The translations under genes and the position numbers were made by a program. The notes under the pieces were generated by a model that saw nothing but the letters and a program-made list of their open reading frames with translations, made no database searches and was not told the origin of the DNA. This document shows positions 9,380-19,165 of a DNA stretch of 38,933 nt, piece after piece (position 1 is the first letter of the stretch; the number at the start of each line of letters is the position of its first letter). This stretch comes from Cyclospora cayetanensis (taxonomy: Eukaryota; Apicomplexa; Conoidasida; Eucoccidiorida; Eimeriidae): NCBI RefSeq assembly GCF_002999335.1, contig NW_020312219.1, positions 1 through 38,933 on the forward strand. Direction: 5' to 3'.

Positions 9380-10670
9380 TCAGGCCTCAATAGCTAGAAG
9401 GGCGTCCACGAGGGCCTCGACTCTCGCGAAGCGTCGAATTTGTTCCAGCTCAAAGGCCACACGCTGCGAACACACACAAATCCCAGAAGTAAACTTTCAT
9501 ATGCCAAGCGCGCGCTTCCTCCTCGCCATGCACACCGGATTTCGTGCGCGTGTTGTGCTGCATCGCCTGCATGCCAAGCTCTTCTCAATACCGCGTACAT
9601 ATACATGCATATATATGTATATATATGTACATATACATATAATGAGCCCCAGCATGCCAAACCGCAGCTACGCCCATTTCCTACGGAACCCTTGACCCAT
9701 ACATAGACGCATAAATAGGTAGACCGATGCACCTGGCAAATCTTTGCGAGGAGGGTCTTAAGCTCGGGGGCGGCCTGCGGCTCTTCAACAAGCCAGCCTT
9801 CGTTCTCGTCGAGCAGGGAATGCAGCAGCTGCAAGGAGATGGCAGTCTGAGCCGCCCCTTTAAGACCAATGTGCTTTGAAATGAACCTCAGGAGGGGCAA
9901 CAAGGAAGACATGTCACGCCCCCGAACAGAGCTGCGAAGGCCTCCGCGCTGCAGCAGCTCAGCTGACAGTGCCAAAACGTGCTGAGGCCTGAAGCACATA
10001 AAGATGCACAACGCCATTCAACAACAAATCTTGCCAGGTCAACAAAAAACAACCTCTTCGAGAAATAACTCCTACACAAAACCTCCCCCATGGAAAAACA
10101 CCCCTTATGGAAAATAGCCCCGACAGAAAACAACCCTACAGAAAAGGCACCTTCCCCCAAAAGCACCCCGTACACCCACAAGCCAAGCCCTATACGAATG
10201 ACACAAAACAGCCCCTACAACACCAACAGGCCCTCCACCACCAGACACGCCAAAAGCAAGCAGCCCCCCCTCGCAGTCTACACAGGGGCCGTAAAGGGAA
10301 ACAGGTGTACGTTGTAGTAAGCGCCACATCCATCGCCGCTTGATACTGAAAAGTCTTGACCAACTGATCCAATCGCGAGAGCCGACGGCTCTGCAAACTG
10401 TCAACCTGGGGCAGCAACAGCAACAGCAACAGCAGCAGCGTTCCCAGTCTCTTCAACCAGAGAGCCCACAGCAACAAAGTCTGAAAAAAAGCTAATGCCC
10501 ACTCCGTCGTCAAAGCATCACTCAGGGTCACTCCAGCCCATGCGCGGCACACATACGATGCAGGAACGTCCCTAAACACGCGTACCACCATGTCTCCCGC
10601 ATTTGCCGGTGCGGAGCGTCCTCTTTTGAAATACCCTGCATCCGATGGCTTAAGCTGCAGCAGGCGTTTG

Positions 10671-10709
<39 letters not shown>

Positions 10710-13547
10710 ACGAGCAGCAGCTCCTCACTAAGTGCGCGTGTGGCACCCGCTGTTTGTTGTCGTACCATCCATCCTCCGTCTGCCAAGCCCACCAGGAGGC
10801 GGCAGCTGCTGCTGTTGATGCTTCTCGCTCCGCCTCCCCTGCTGCTGCTGCGTTTGCTGCCAAGGCTGACGTCGCCAGCAACCGCATCCATGCACAGCAC
10901 GTCGCTCCGCAAGCCGAAGCACTGCTGCAACTGTAGGGTCTGCACAGAAAAAGACAGCACCCGAAAGAAAAGTCTGCACTGCTGAGCGGACGCCGCCGCA
11001 GGCATCACGCGACTCTTCCCAGTTGCTGCCCGACGGTGTCACGCTGCAGAAGACAGGGATTCGCTCGCTCGGCACTTGGACGAGGAAGGCAGGGGGAGAG
11101 AGGAGAAATACAAGAAAGGGGGAAGGGTAAGGGAAGCGCTCTCTCTGCGTGCGAGGACATCAGGCGTTACATCGAGAGAAAATATGCGAACAACGTTGTC
11201 GAGGGAGGCAGTCGCGAGCAACAAGGAAGAGCTGCCATCCCGTGCTGCTCCAGCATTAGAGGCCCCAGTGCCAACCGGTATCTCCTTAAGAGCGATGACA
11301 GTCTTGGCAAAGCTGCTCAGCTCCCACAATGGCGTCTCCGCTTGCCGCACATCCCAAAGTCGCACCTCCGCCACACATACATGTACACACACACATATAT
11401 ATATATATATATACATGCATACACATACATGTACACATACATAGACACATACACATAATTGCACATATATGTATATGTACATATATACACATGCGCATAG
11501 AACTATACACACATATACACACATACACATTGATATGCATATATATACATGCATAGAGCTACACACACATATACATGCACATACATATACACATACACTA
11601 ATACACACCCACATTCACATATAAACATACACATACATGTACACTAATACACACACATACACCAGTACAAATCTCTACACATACATGCACATACATATAA
11701 ATACACATACAAATACACATAAGCATACATATACAGACATGTACATTAATGCACACACACACACACATACATACACACATGCACACACATACACACATAC
11801 ACACATACACGCACACATACACACACGTATACCGTGCACCGCAGAGCTCGAACGCTCACGACGGCAGCTGCACGAAGCCAAGGGAACGGGTTGAATTTTA
11901 TGTTAGTGCCGTGCAAAAAGAATACACCCTCTGCGGAAGTGCCCGCCGCCGGCCTTTGCAAATGAGGCGAAGGGCTGTCGCAGATTCAAGAAAACTTCAT
12001 ACCTGCGTTCCCGCAGCAGTGAGGATTTGCAGCGTGGAAGAAACATCCAGCAAACGAGCGGCTTCCGTCGGACTTCCTTGGGTAATCGTGAGACAGGCGT
12101 TCTGAGAAGTGCATAAGCCATCACGCAGGAAATGAAATAGCGCTGGCCTTAAGAAAACTCCCCCCTACCTCCACTGCCCACCACCATGCCTCCTGCACCG
12201 GCATGTGACCCCCAACGCGTGGAGTTTTTTTCAAAAATTGCGTAGAGTCGCGTTGAGTGCCCTTCTCCAGGACGCTCAACGAGGCTCAACACGGCTTACA
12301 CGCGTGCGAACGTCCCACAGCTTGGCAGTTGCATCGTATGCAGCCGAGAGAAGTACACCTCCAAATCCACAGGAGCTGCTGATACACCGCACCGAGTCTG
12401 TGTGCCCCTTCAAGTCGACGGCCAAGGCCCCTGTCTCGAGATTCCACTGGCGTACGACCTGCATCCATGCGCAGCCGCTGCAAACTGCCATATCACCAAT
12501 GCATGTCGGCTAATGCAGCTAAGAAAGCAGGCAGAATACGCACTGGAATGGCTCTGCGTAAAGGCCTACATGCCTGCATGCAGACCAGGGGCACGGGATA
12601 TATGCATGCATTCAAGCGGCGATTCGGCAGAAGATTGGCAGCCTATGAGATTTACGCAGTCATCTCCGCCCGTGACAAGATGATTTCTGTCCTCTTCGAA
12701 GCAACAACAGCGGAGCGGTGGTGCCTTGGAGGAAGGCTGGCCTTGAAAGCGTCTCAACGTATCGCGCGATTGCACGGCAACAACGGACGCCGTTCCAGAC
12801 TCCTCCGTCACACTGCAGAGCATCCCATCTGCACCCCCGCCGCAGACACACAGCCTCCCCCGCAGCAAGCCATGAAAGCCCTTACAACCTTCGAGCTAGC
12901 CACGAAACATGAAGGCTGCCATGATGAATTTGCACAACTGGGGGAAGGGGGGAAAATGCCTGGCGGAAGTGCCTAGCAAATTGCCTAGCGGAAATTTCCT
13001 GGTCGCCTCTACGAGCAACACCGGAGCCCCTTATGAAAAGCAGTTTGATGTGTTTCAGATTTTGAAACGCACTCGATTTAACGGCGAGCGCCGTAACAGG
13101 AGATTTTGCAGAAAAGAATTTTTGCGCTTCCGGAGTCTCTGAGCAGGTGCCCATGAAGACCCTTGTTCCTTCCGCCAACAGGCAGGTGTTGCTCAGCAAC
13201 TGCTGCTGCTGGTGCTGCCGCCTGCTGCTTCTGCGCTGCAGGACTGCTTCGACATCGGCTTCCCTCTTAGATTCCTCTGCATCCGAATGTTCTGACGCTG
13301 ACGCCTCCGCACCTCCCTCTTCTGCGGCTCTCCTGCCTGCGGCAGCACTCCTGTTGTGCTGCAGCTTCGGCAGGAAGCAGCAGTTCGTTACGGCTCGTGC
13401 CAGTGTTCCCACGCCCTCCAACCTGAACGTCTGCTGCAGACGCTTAGACCGAGCAAGGGGGCCTCCGAAACTCAAGGGGTCTCCTGCTGGCTCCCCTGCC
13501 GTCTCAACTGCCAGCGGCAGATAGCGACCGCATGCAGAGCGCGGCAT
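9380..13547 (-). CDS. UTP15: UTP15 homologue, U3 snoRNA-associated WD40 protein (nine exons)
   Basis: Model, minus strand: 13547-13083, 12895-12656, 12458-12300, 12101-12003, 11365-11171, 10939-10589, 10405-10311, 9988-9733, 9463-9380. All phases agree; 647 residues. Residues about 130-440 hold WD40 blades: HLVTGGDDC, VRQWNLETGALAVDLKGHTD, LSAAYDATAKLWDVRTR, VRLWDVRQAE, LLLATASLDNVVRIFSLD. The C-terminal part (about 510-645) matches the UTP15 C-terminal domain: LDQLVKTFQYQAAMDVAL, then AELLQRGGLRSSVRGRDMSS and LLPLLRFISKHIG. UTP15 is a t-UTP/UtpA subunit of the nucleolar small-subunit processome, needed for 18S rRNA maturation and linked to rDNA transcription. Yeast and human forms are about 510-520 residues; the extra length is low-complexity insertions, including a Gln run at about 464-475 and an acidic Ala/Ser/Arg block near 65-115. 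The ATG at 13547 is the first Met of the frame. Confidence 0.9.
9594..9642. repeat. ATACAT/TATATG microsatellite, intronic
   Basis: Alternating ATAC, ATAT and GTAC units in the last intron of UTP15 (9732-9464). Non-coding. Confidence 0.85.
10676..10711. repeat. CTG run (CAG on the coding strand) inside UTP15
   Basis: Twelve uninterrupted CTG triplets on the plus strand encode a 12-Gln run in the sixth UTP15 exon, between the last WD40 blade and the C-terminal domain. A second, interrupted CAG tract at about 10413-10440 lies in the adjoining intron. Confidence 0.95.
11384..11830. repeat. CA/ACAT-rich microsatellite, intronic
   Basis: Nearly 450 bases of ACAC, ACAT and ATAT units in the UTP15 intron between exons four and five (12002-11366). 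Read on the coding strand it is TG-rich. The long His/Thr or Cys/Val open frames are repeat artefacts. Confidence 0.95.
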
Positions 13548-13769
13548 CTTCCGCCGCAACAGCTGTGGCCGCCTGCTCGAGAGGCTGCTGCGCGTTTCTC
13601 CCGGCTTGGTAGCTGCTTATTGCGGGAATGCGCCGTAAGCTCACAGTTCCCTGCCCCCTATATCCCAAACTTCAAGCCCTTCACTTCAAAAAGCGACAAA
13701 TTGTTGCACTTTTGAAGGCCAAATACGATTACTCTCCAATGAAGAAGGCTGTGGGGCAGCTGAGGCCGC
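13548..13769. promoter_or_regulatory. Short head-to-head intergenic region, candidate bidirectional promoter
   Basis: Only 222 bases separate the UTP15 ATG (-) from the first ATG of the next gene (+), so the start regions of both must lie here. No TATA box or named factor site is evident. The assignment rests on geometry alone. Confidence 0.45.
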
Positions 13770-14993
13770 ATGCAGCAGCCGCAGCAGGGGGCATCGATGC
13801 TCCTCCCGATTCTTCTACGTGCCTTCTTTGCTTTTTTAGAACCAGAATACCGTGCGCCTTGTGCTTCGCTGCCCAAGCCACATCGAACCAGCAGTAGCTG
13901 GTGCTGCTGCTGTCGCGGTTGCTGCAGGGGCCCCAGCTGGACTCTTGAGAGAGGCCCCCCTTCCTCCTCCGCAGCCGCAACCAGCGAGCAGACAATGAAG
14001 AGTGGATTCTTTGCCTCGCCTCTACTGTCTGCAGTTGCTGCTGCCTGCGGTTGCTGCTGCTTCTCCCACGGCATCCAGCAGCGAAGGGAGTCGGCACGAC
14101 AGCAGCGGCGCGTCGTAGCAGCAGCAGCAGCAGCAACGACAACCAGCATTGCCGCTGAGGGGACTGCCCCCTCCTCCTCTGAGGAGGGATACATCAGCCG
14201 TGCACAATGGCAGGCGCTGCAGCAGCAGTGTCATGCAGCAACCAGCGCCGACAGCGGCCTCTGCGGTGACCTCCTTCGCGCAGCGGCAGCTGCCGCAGCA
14301 GCAGCCGCTGGATGCACCACAAGTAGCAGCAGCAGCAACTTCGACTACTGCGTTGCTGTTGTAGACGGGGCATCTATTGTGAAGGAACCCCTTGCCTTCG
14401 ACTGGCGCCACGTGCGGCTAAGGGGGGGCCGTCCGAGCTTGCTCCTAACGTACAGCTACACATACAGCCCGCAGCTGGAGCAGGAGCAGCAGGAAGGCGA
14501 CGGGGAGAAAGATGCGCGCCAACAACGGCACTTCTCGGGTGCTGCCAGCTTTACACTCCCCCCCCCAAAAGAGATGCAGCAACCGCCGGCAAGCGCAGCT
14601 GCCACTACAGCACCAGTGTCTGATCCTTCTCCCGCTGCAGACATCTCCTCTGCAGCCATCTCTTCGGCAGCACATCCTGCAGTGGAGGGGGTGCGCGTTC
14701 TGTCGCTGGATGAAGTGGCACAGAGTATACGGCGAGATGATGTGCTGGTGCTGCAGCTAGATAAGAAAAACCCTGAGGTGCAGAGTCCACTTGTTGCCAT
14801 CGTATCTTCCCATGGGGGGGAACTTTCTGAGGGGATGAATTCCAAGCCTTTTTCTTCTGAACTCGTAGGGGTACTGGGGGACTGTGGGGGAGGCACGGGG
14901 GCCCCTGCCCTTGGCCTGGGTAGCGCCCTCTGCCTGCTGGGAGGTCTTAAGGCCCTGCTGTACGGCGCCATCAAGCGGCGATTTAGGGTTTAG
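13770..14993 (+). CDS. Low-complexity protein with hydrophobic C-terminus, unknown function
   Basis: A single open frame of 407 codons from ATG 13770 to TAG 14991-14993. Residues 1-180 are rich in Ala, Ser, Cys and Gln. Hydrophobic stretches at 10-23 and 80-97 could each act as a signal sequence if translation began at Met10 or Met76. More ordered-looking parts are 190-232 (NFDYCVAVVDGASIVKEPLA, then LLLTYSYTY) and 306-348 (EGVRVLSLDEVAQSIRRDDV, then LVLQLDKK). Residues 369-400 are Gly/Leu-rich and hydrophobic, followed by KRRFRV, which fits a tail anchor with a short basic cytosolic end. No family was recognised. The last codons and stop are formed by the telomere-type sequence TTTAGGGTTTAG. 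Long antisense frames also exist, so strand choice rests on the ATG, length and ordered segments. Confidence 0.5.
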   Translation: MQQPQQGASMLLPILLRAFFAFLEPEYRAPCASLPKPHRTSSSWCCCCRGCCRGPSWTLERGPPSSSAAATSEQTMKSGFFASPLLSAVAAACGCCCFSHGIQQRRESARQQRRVVAAAAAATTTSIAAEGTAPSSSEEGYISRAQWQALQQQCHAATSADSGLCGDLLRAAAAAAAAAAGCTTSSSSSNFDYCVAVVDGASIVKEPLAFDWRHVRLRGGRPSLLLTYSYTYSPQLEQEQQEGDGEKDARQQRHFSGAASFTLPPPKEMQQPPASAAATTAPVSDPSPAADISSAAISSAAHPAVEGVRVLSLDEVAQSIRRDDVLVLQLDKKNPEVQSPLVAIVSSHGGELSEGMNSKPFSSELVGVLGDCGGGTGAPALGLGSALCLLGGLKALLYGAIKRRFRV

Positions 14994-15534
14994 TGGGGGG
15001 TGGGGAGGTTGTGTTATGTTTTGTGGGTTGTGGGCACACAGCAAGACCAACTACCCCCTGTGTTGCAAAAGCTGGCACGCTGCACCACCGCAGTTCGTAA
15101 ACTCTCTTTGAGCCCTTATCGAAGCCTTAGAACTAGAAGAGGAGGGGGCAGAAGAGGAGAGGTGGCGGCTTGTGAGCTCGCCAATTGCGAAGCCAGGAAC
15201 CTTTTAGGGCCCTGTAGGTAGCGACCAAAAGCACGGTAGATGCGTTGCGATGCGATGTGGTGCAAGGCGCTCAACATTAGGGCCTAAAGATGCCCTAGAT
15301 AGGGTGAACGGTTCGTGATGCAGACTACATTATCGTGCAACGGTCTTCATCGCTTTCTTCAGAAGCGCTCTCCTGCACGCGGAAACGCAACCCTTGACCC
15401 TAAAACCCTGAATCCCTCCTTCCCTACCCGCATGCCCACCCCCCGGCGGGTGCGGCACTGATTCTGGAGTGCTGGGTAGATCCGCTTTTAAATGCAGCAC
15501 GCCAGAGCCTTGCACCTGGGATACTGTTGACACG
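14994..15534. other. Convergent intergenic region with telomere-type heptamers
   Basis: It lies between the stop of the 13770-14993 gene (+) and the stop of the GTPase gene (-). It contains degenerate CCCTAAA-like copies at 15388-15418 (CCCTTGACCCTAAAACCCTG) and TTAGGGC at about 15279. No gene was recognised. Confidence 0.6.
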
Positions 15535-17513
15535 TCAGACATGCAAGCACGGGTTCCACAGTTGGCAGGAGGGCATAGCCAGGGTTCGCACCTCTTGATA
15601 GTCGAGTTCCCACAGCATCCCGTTAGCGTATATCAGTTGGATCATATCCACAAACATCTGCAACGCACAAAAACAACCGCCAAAACATGGAGCCTGACGC
15701 CCCTATAAAGCCAAGCTTCAGATCTCGGGTAGATGCTTGCGTCGCGTGCGTTTGAGACTCTCGAGATTATGAGCGCTTTCTGGGTTTCTGAAAGGGGAGC
15801 TGGGCAGTTTGCCTTTTTGATATTCTTTCCAGTATGTGCAGAGACCTGCCACAACCGGCAGAAAACTTGCTGCCTGCAGCGAGCAGCACAGCAATAGGAA
15901 GGCGCTGGCCCCTAAAACTCCCCGACTCCCTTCGTTCGGCTGCAAACAGCTTTGTTGCTCCGTATGTCACCTCTGCTGCCTAAGAAAGCCGCTAGATTTT
16001 TGACTGGCGAGGGTGTAGCTTGCTTGGGGTTCGGACGCACGCGTATAGTTCAGCCCTCCCCAAAAGCCGGGTAGGCACGTCTCCTTGGGGGTCCACGTCT
16101 GCGTGCGATGCAGCGAAAGCAGCAGACGTACAACCAGATAAACTTAGATTCCCTGGCAACCGCGAAGCCACATTAGCGCGGCACGCACCACGCGAATATG
16201 CGGCCTCCCCCCTGCAAATACCTTCAGGACGACCCTTGAGCGCTTCTTCCTTCACCACTGGAGCTTACCCGTTTTGTTAGCGACAAGGAAAATCACCGGA
16301 GATATCATCGACTGCAGAGAAAAGCACCCACAAACAGCCCGCGGCCCTCCTCTCCTTCTTCTGCAGAAGCTTTGGAGGATGCCGTGAATCCTACAAGACC
16401 CTCACATTTCTGTATTCTGCAAAGTCCTTGACGAGGTCGTAGAGCTCAGTTGCTTTACTGAAACTCTCGGGAGAATTCACGTCAAAGACTATCAGAAACC
16501 CCATGCGGCCTGAAACACAAGGCACGAGTCCTCATGAGTACATCAGCACAACGGAAATGAGGAGAAAACAGCCTCACCAGCACCGCGGAGCCCAACGACA
16601 GCGCCAGCAGAATCTTACCATGAGCAATTGATTGAAACTTCTCGCGTTCCGCGTGCGGCTGGATAGGCGGCTTCCAGATCGAAAAAGGCGTAAAGTCCTT
16701 TATCCCACGAGGGAGGGTTGCTGCGCACGCCACGCACAGAGAGGTCGCACGTTTCTACTCATCATGCGACTCAGAGTTCAAAACCCCGTAATCAGCCCGA
16801 TGCGATTCCCGCCAAGCGCCTTATCGCCTTTAAAAGAAACCCCGAGTGCGCGACTCAGTTTCAGGTGCCTCGGTATTCCACACGCTGTATCATCCCCCCA
16901 ACCCCCCTCTAGCCGCACTCATCCTTCTCTTCATATCTACAAGGGCTCTGACACTCCTGCCACCGTCCGTTCGATCTGCATCGAAAGTGTCTTCCACCTC
17001 GCAAATAAAGGAACGCGTGTCCGAGCTGCCCTCATCGGGAATGCGGACGACGCGATACATCAGCCTGAGCGTCGCACAGCCGCGCACTCCTTTCTTCACA
17101 GCGTACTGTGCCGCCGAGAAGCCCCAAACCCTGCCCTTTTTCTACCCCGCTTTTCAATGAGGAATCACACGCAGTTTTCACGCCTGAAGCGTGTGTCTAG
17201 AAACACTTGGGGCAAGACGGGATAACCGAAGCACCAGAATTTGAAAAACAAGCGTCCCAGGTCATGAGCAAGGATTTGAGACTTCGCGCTCACGAAGACT
17301 CCTGAGCATTCAGAGAGCGCGCTCTGAGTCAAAGAGGAGGGGGGAGGAAGGGAGGGAACTGCGTGGCGCCAAATACCGTGGGAAGTCTGTGGAAGGCGGA
17401 GGGTTTGACCTCTCGACAACATTGTTTACAAAGGCATCTGCGATGGAGGTTTTGCCGCATCCGCCAGATCCCAGAAGCGTGATTCGAAGTAACGGAAAGG
17501 CATTTGAATCCAT
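15535..17513 (-). CDS. Ras-like small GTPase with atypical G3 region (seven exons)
   Basis: Model, minus strand: 17513-17377, 17064-16964, 16509-16406, 16311-16269, 16098-16041, 15873-15813, 15657-15535. Phases match throughout; 208 residues, a normal GTPase size. Seen: P-loop GSGGCGKTS (15-23); a switch-I-like PSTDFPRLMYRVV; G3 position EVEDTFDADR (about 66-75); strand and helix RMGFLIVFDVNSPESFSKAT; G4 NKTD (about 126-129); G5 VSAHTGKNI (about 157-165). Ras proteins bind GTP and switch effectors in signalling or traffic. Here the usual DTAGQ is replaced by DTFDA, so both the G3 Gly and the catalytic Gln are missing; hydrolysis may be weak or need other residues. The C-terminus (NPCLHV) is not a clear CaaX prenylation motif. 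The last intron uses a GC donor in this model. A subfamily could not be named. Confidence 0.85.
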
Positions 17514-18712
17514 GACCGTGGAGGTTCTTGCTGCCTCCGGCGAGGAGGACGCACCTCACGCTTCAGAAATGATACGGGGGGGTGAGGACTTGTGTGTAGG
17601 GCTCTTCGCGCTACCCATCCACACATGCATGTTGTTGACACGCCAGTAGTTCTGGGTTGCTACTGAACCACTGCTAGAGAGCTGCCAGGAAATGACCTTC
17701 CCAGAAGAGGGCATATATATATAGGGTAGGGCACCCCAGTTACTAGCGAGAACGAGGCTCCCCTCGGCAACATGACAGCAGCTGGACGACTGCGCTTCCC
17801 TTAAGACCCCTACTTTTACTGCGTCTGGGTGTGTTTCTCGAGGTCGCCTTGCTGGCGATGCTTGACAGACTGCCTCAGGGCGAGTCTCGGGGTGCCTCTC
17901 ACCACAGGGCGCGTAGCAGTTCTGGAATGAATTTAGGGCTTTGAAATTTGCATTTGCGGCTAATAATGTAGCACTACCGACTTCGAAACATTTCAGTCAT
18001 GAAATGTCTTGAGACTACGGTATCTTAGAGGCCATCGGGGCAGCCGCCACATCCAGCGCTGCAGCGGCAACGGCGGCGGCCGCTGCTGCTCCCTAGCGGT
18101 CGATGGAAAGACCCCCTTCACTGCACTGCGAGGCGTAGACAGCAACCGAATCCTTCTTACGCAAAGTCTGAACCTTCATTTGGATTAGGGAACCCGCGGA
18201 AGTTCGTAGAGCCGGCCGTGTGCACGCACGCTTTGGCCATCCGCGCTGCTGAGTTGCACGCGACAGTGCAACTGCAGCGCACTTGCTGCTCATGCTGCAG
18301 TCTTCAAGTCAATAGGCGGTCGCCAGTGCTCCTGCTTTCCTGTAACAGCAGTGTGCGTACAGCCAAAGCGAGAAGCCGCGTGTGCCACACGCAAAAGCAG
18401 CAGGCAGCAGCCCGAATGGCGGCAGTAGCTGCAAAGCCTACAAGAGAAGCAGAGGGTCACTGCCGCATGGGAGGTGGCACCAACAGCAGCAACGCCAGAA
18501 GGAGCCCCTGCTGCAGCGGAAGGACGCGTTGTGGGCAACATTAGCGGTCTTAGCAACAGAAGCTGACCCCGCAGCCATCTCTCCAGCAGCTGCTTCAAGA
18601 GCACTCAGAGCAACAGCTGCGGCCGCTGTAAACGGTGGCGTGCAGTTTTTGAACCACCTGTGCGCTTTGTCGCCGGGCACCCTGTTGCAGCACACGCAGC
18701 AACACTACGCAG
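17514..18712. other. Divergent intergenic region, GC-rich with CAG/GCN tracts
   Basis: It lies between the GTPase start (-) and the next coding-looking exon (+). It contains a TATATATA run at 17711-17719, one TTTAGGG at 17933 and CAG-rich sequence from 18240 on. Overlapping Ala/Gln/Ser/Cys-rich frames on both strands at 18218-18771 mostly lack ATG starts and have no recognisable domain. Some could be 5' exons of the DEP-DUF547 gene. Confidence 0.5.
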
Positions 18713-19072
18713 GAGCTGAAATTGCAAGACACCAAGATGCTGGTGGAGCAGCAGCCCATTCTTCGCAGTGATCGAGATCTTTCCTTGAACGATGAGCAGA
18801 GGCAGGAGGCACAACAGCTTCTTCTCGAGCAGCAGCAGAAACAGCAACAACAGCAGCACGTGCAACGCGAGCAGCAGCAACAGCCCGTGGGCCAGGTGGA
18901 GGTAGAAGAGACTCTTACATGTCTGCATGAGTGCCACAGCTTTCGAAGTCGATGTAGCGGCGTAGCACTGTCGAGGGCGTCCAGCTTAGAGCTACGGGAA
19001 AAGGAAATAGGGGAATTAGAGAAACGGTATACAATGTCTACTTGCAGTTGCTGCTGTTTATTCGGGTGCTAA
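18713..19072 (+). CDS. Gln-rich coiled-coil exon, possibly the 5' part of the DEP-DUF547 gene
   Basis: An open stretch after a CGCAG acceptor-like site. It encodes a charged helix (ELKLQDTKMLVEQQPILRSD onward), a Gln-rich coiled coil from an interrupted CAG tract (about 18826-18885) and, if read to the stop, a second helix ELREKEIGELEKR followed by a Cys-rich end. Splicing after GTGGGCCAG (18894) or GTGGAG (18900) would join it in phase to the exon at 19166, whose start can also be read as the acceptor GCCGCAG. It may therefore be the N-terminus of that protein. If read to its own stop at 19072 it would be the 3' end of a separate gene. No domain was recognised. Confidence 0.4.
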   Translation, partial: ELKLQDTKMLVEQQPILRSDRDLSLNDEQRQEAQQLLLEQQQKQQQQQHVQREQQQQPVGQVEVEETLTCLHECHSFRSRCSGVALSRASSLELREKEIGELEKRYTMSTCSCCCLFGC

Positions 19073-19165
19073 ATTATCTGCGGGTGTGTTTCTGCTGCTT
19101 CTCTACTCGACGCGTGGCTGCACAGTTGCTGCTGTAGGTGCTGCTGGTCTTAGCTGCCGCCGCAG

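Noticed and set aside
11039..11894. Several overlapping frames of 70-190 codons on both strands
   Set aside because: Apart from the UTP15 exon at 11365-11171, they are products of the CA/ACAT microsatellite in an intron.
13658..14194. Minus-strand frame opposite the 13770-14993 gene
   Set aside because: It has no recognisable domain, and its Gln/Ala/Arg tracts mirror the CTG/CAG content of the sense strand.
18218..18771. Ala/Gln-rich plus frames and Leu-rich minus frames as separate genes
   Set aside because: Frames overlap in all phases over CAG-type sequence, mostly lack ATG starts and show no domain. At most they contain 5' exons of the DEP-DUF547 gene.
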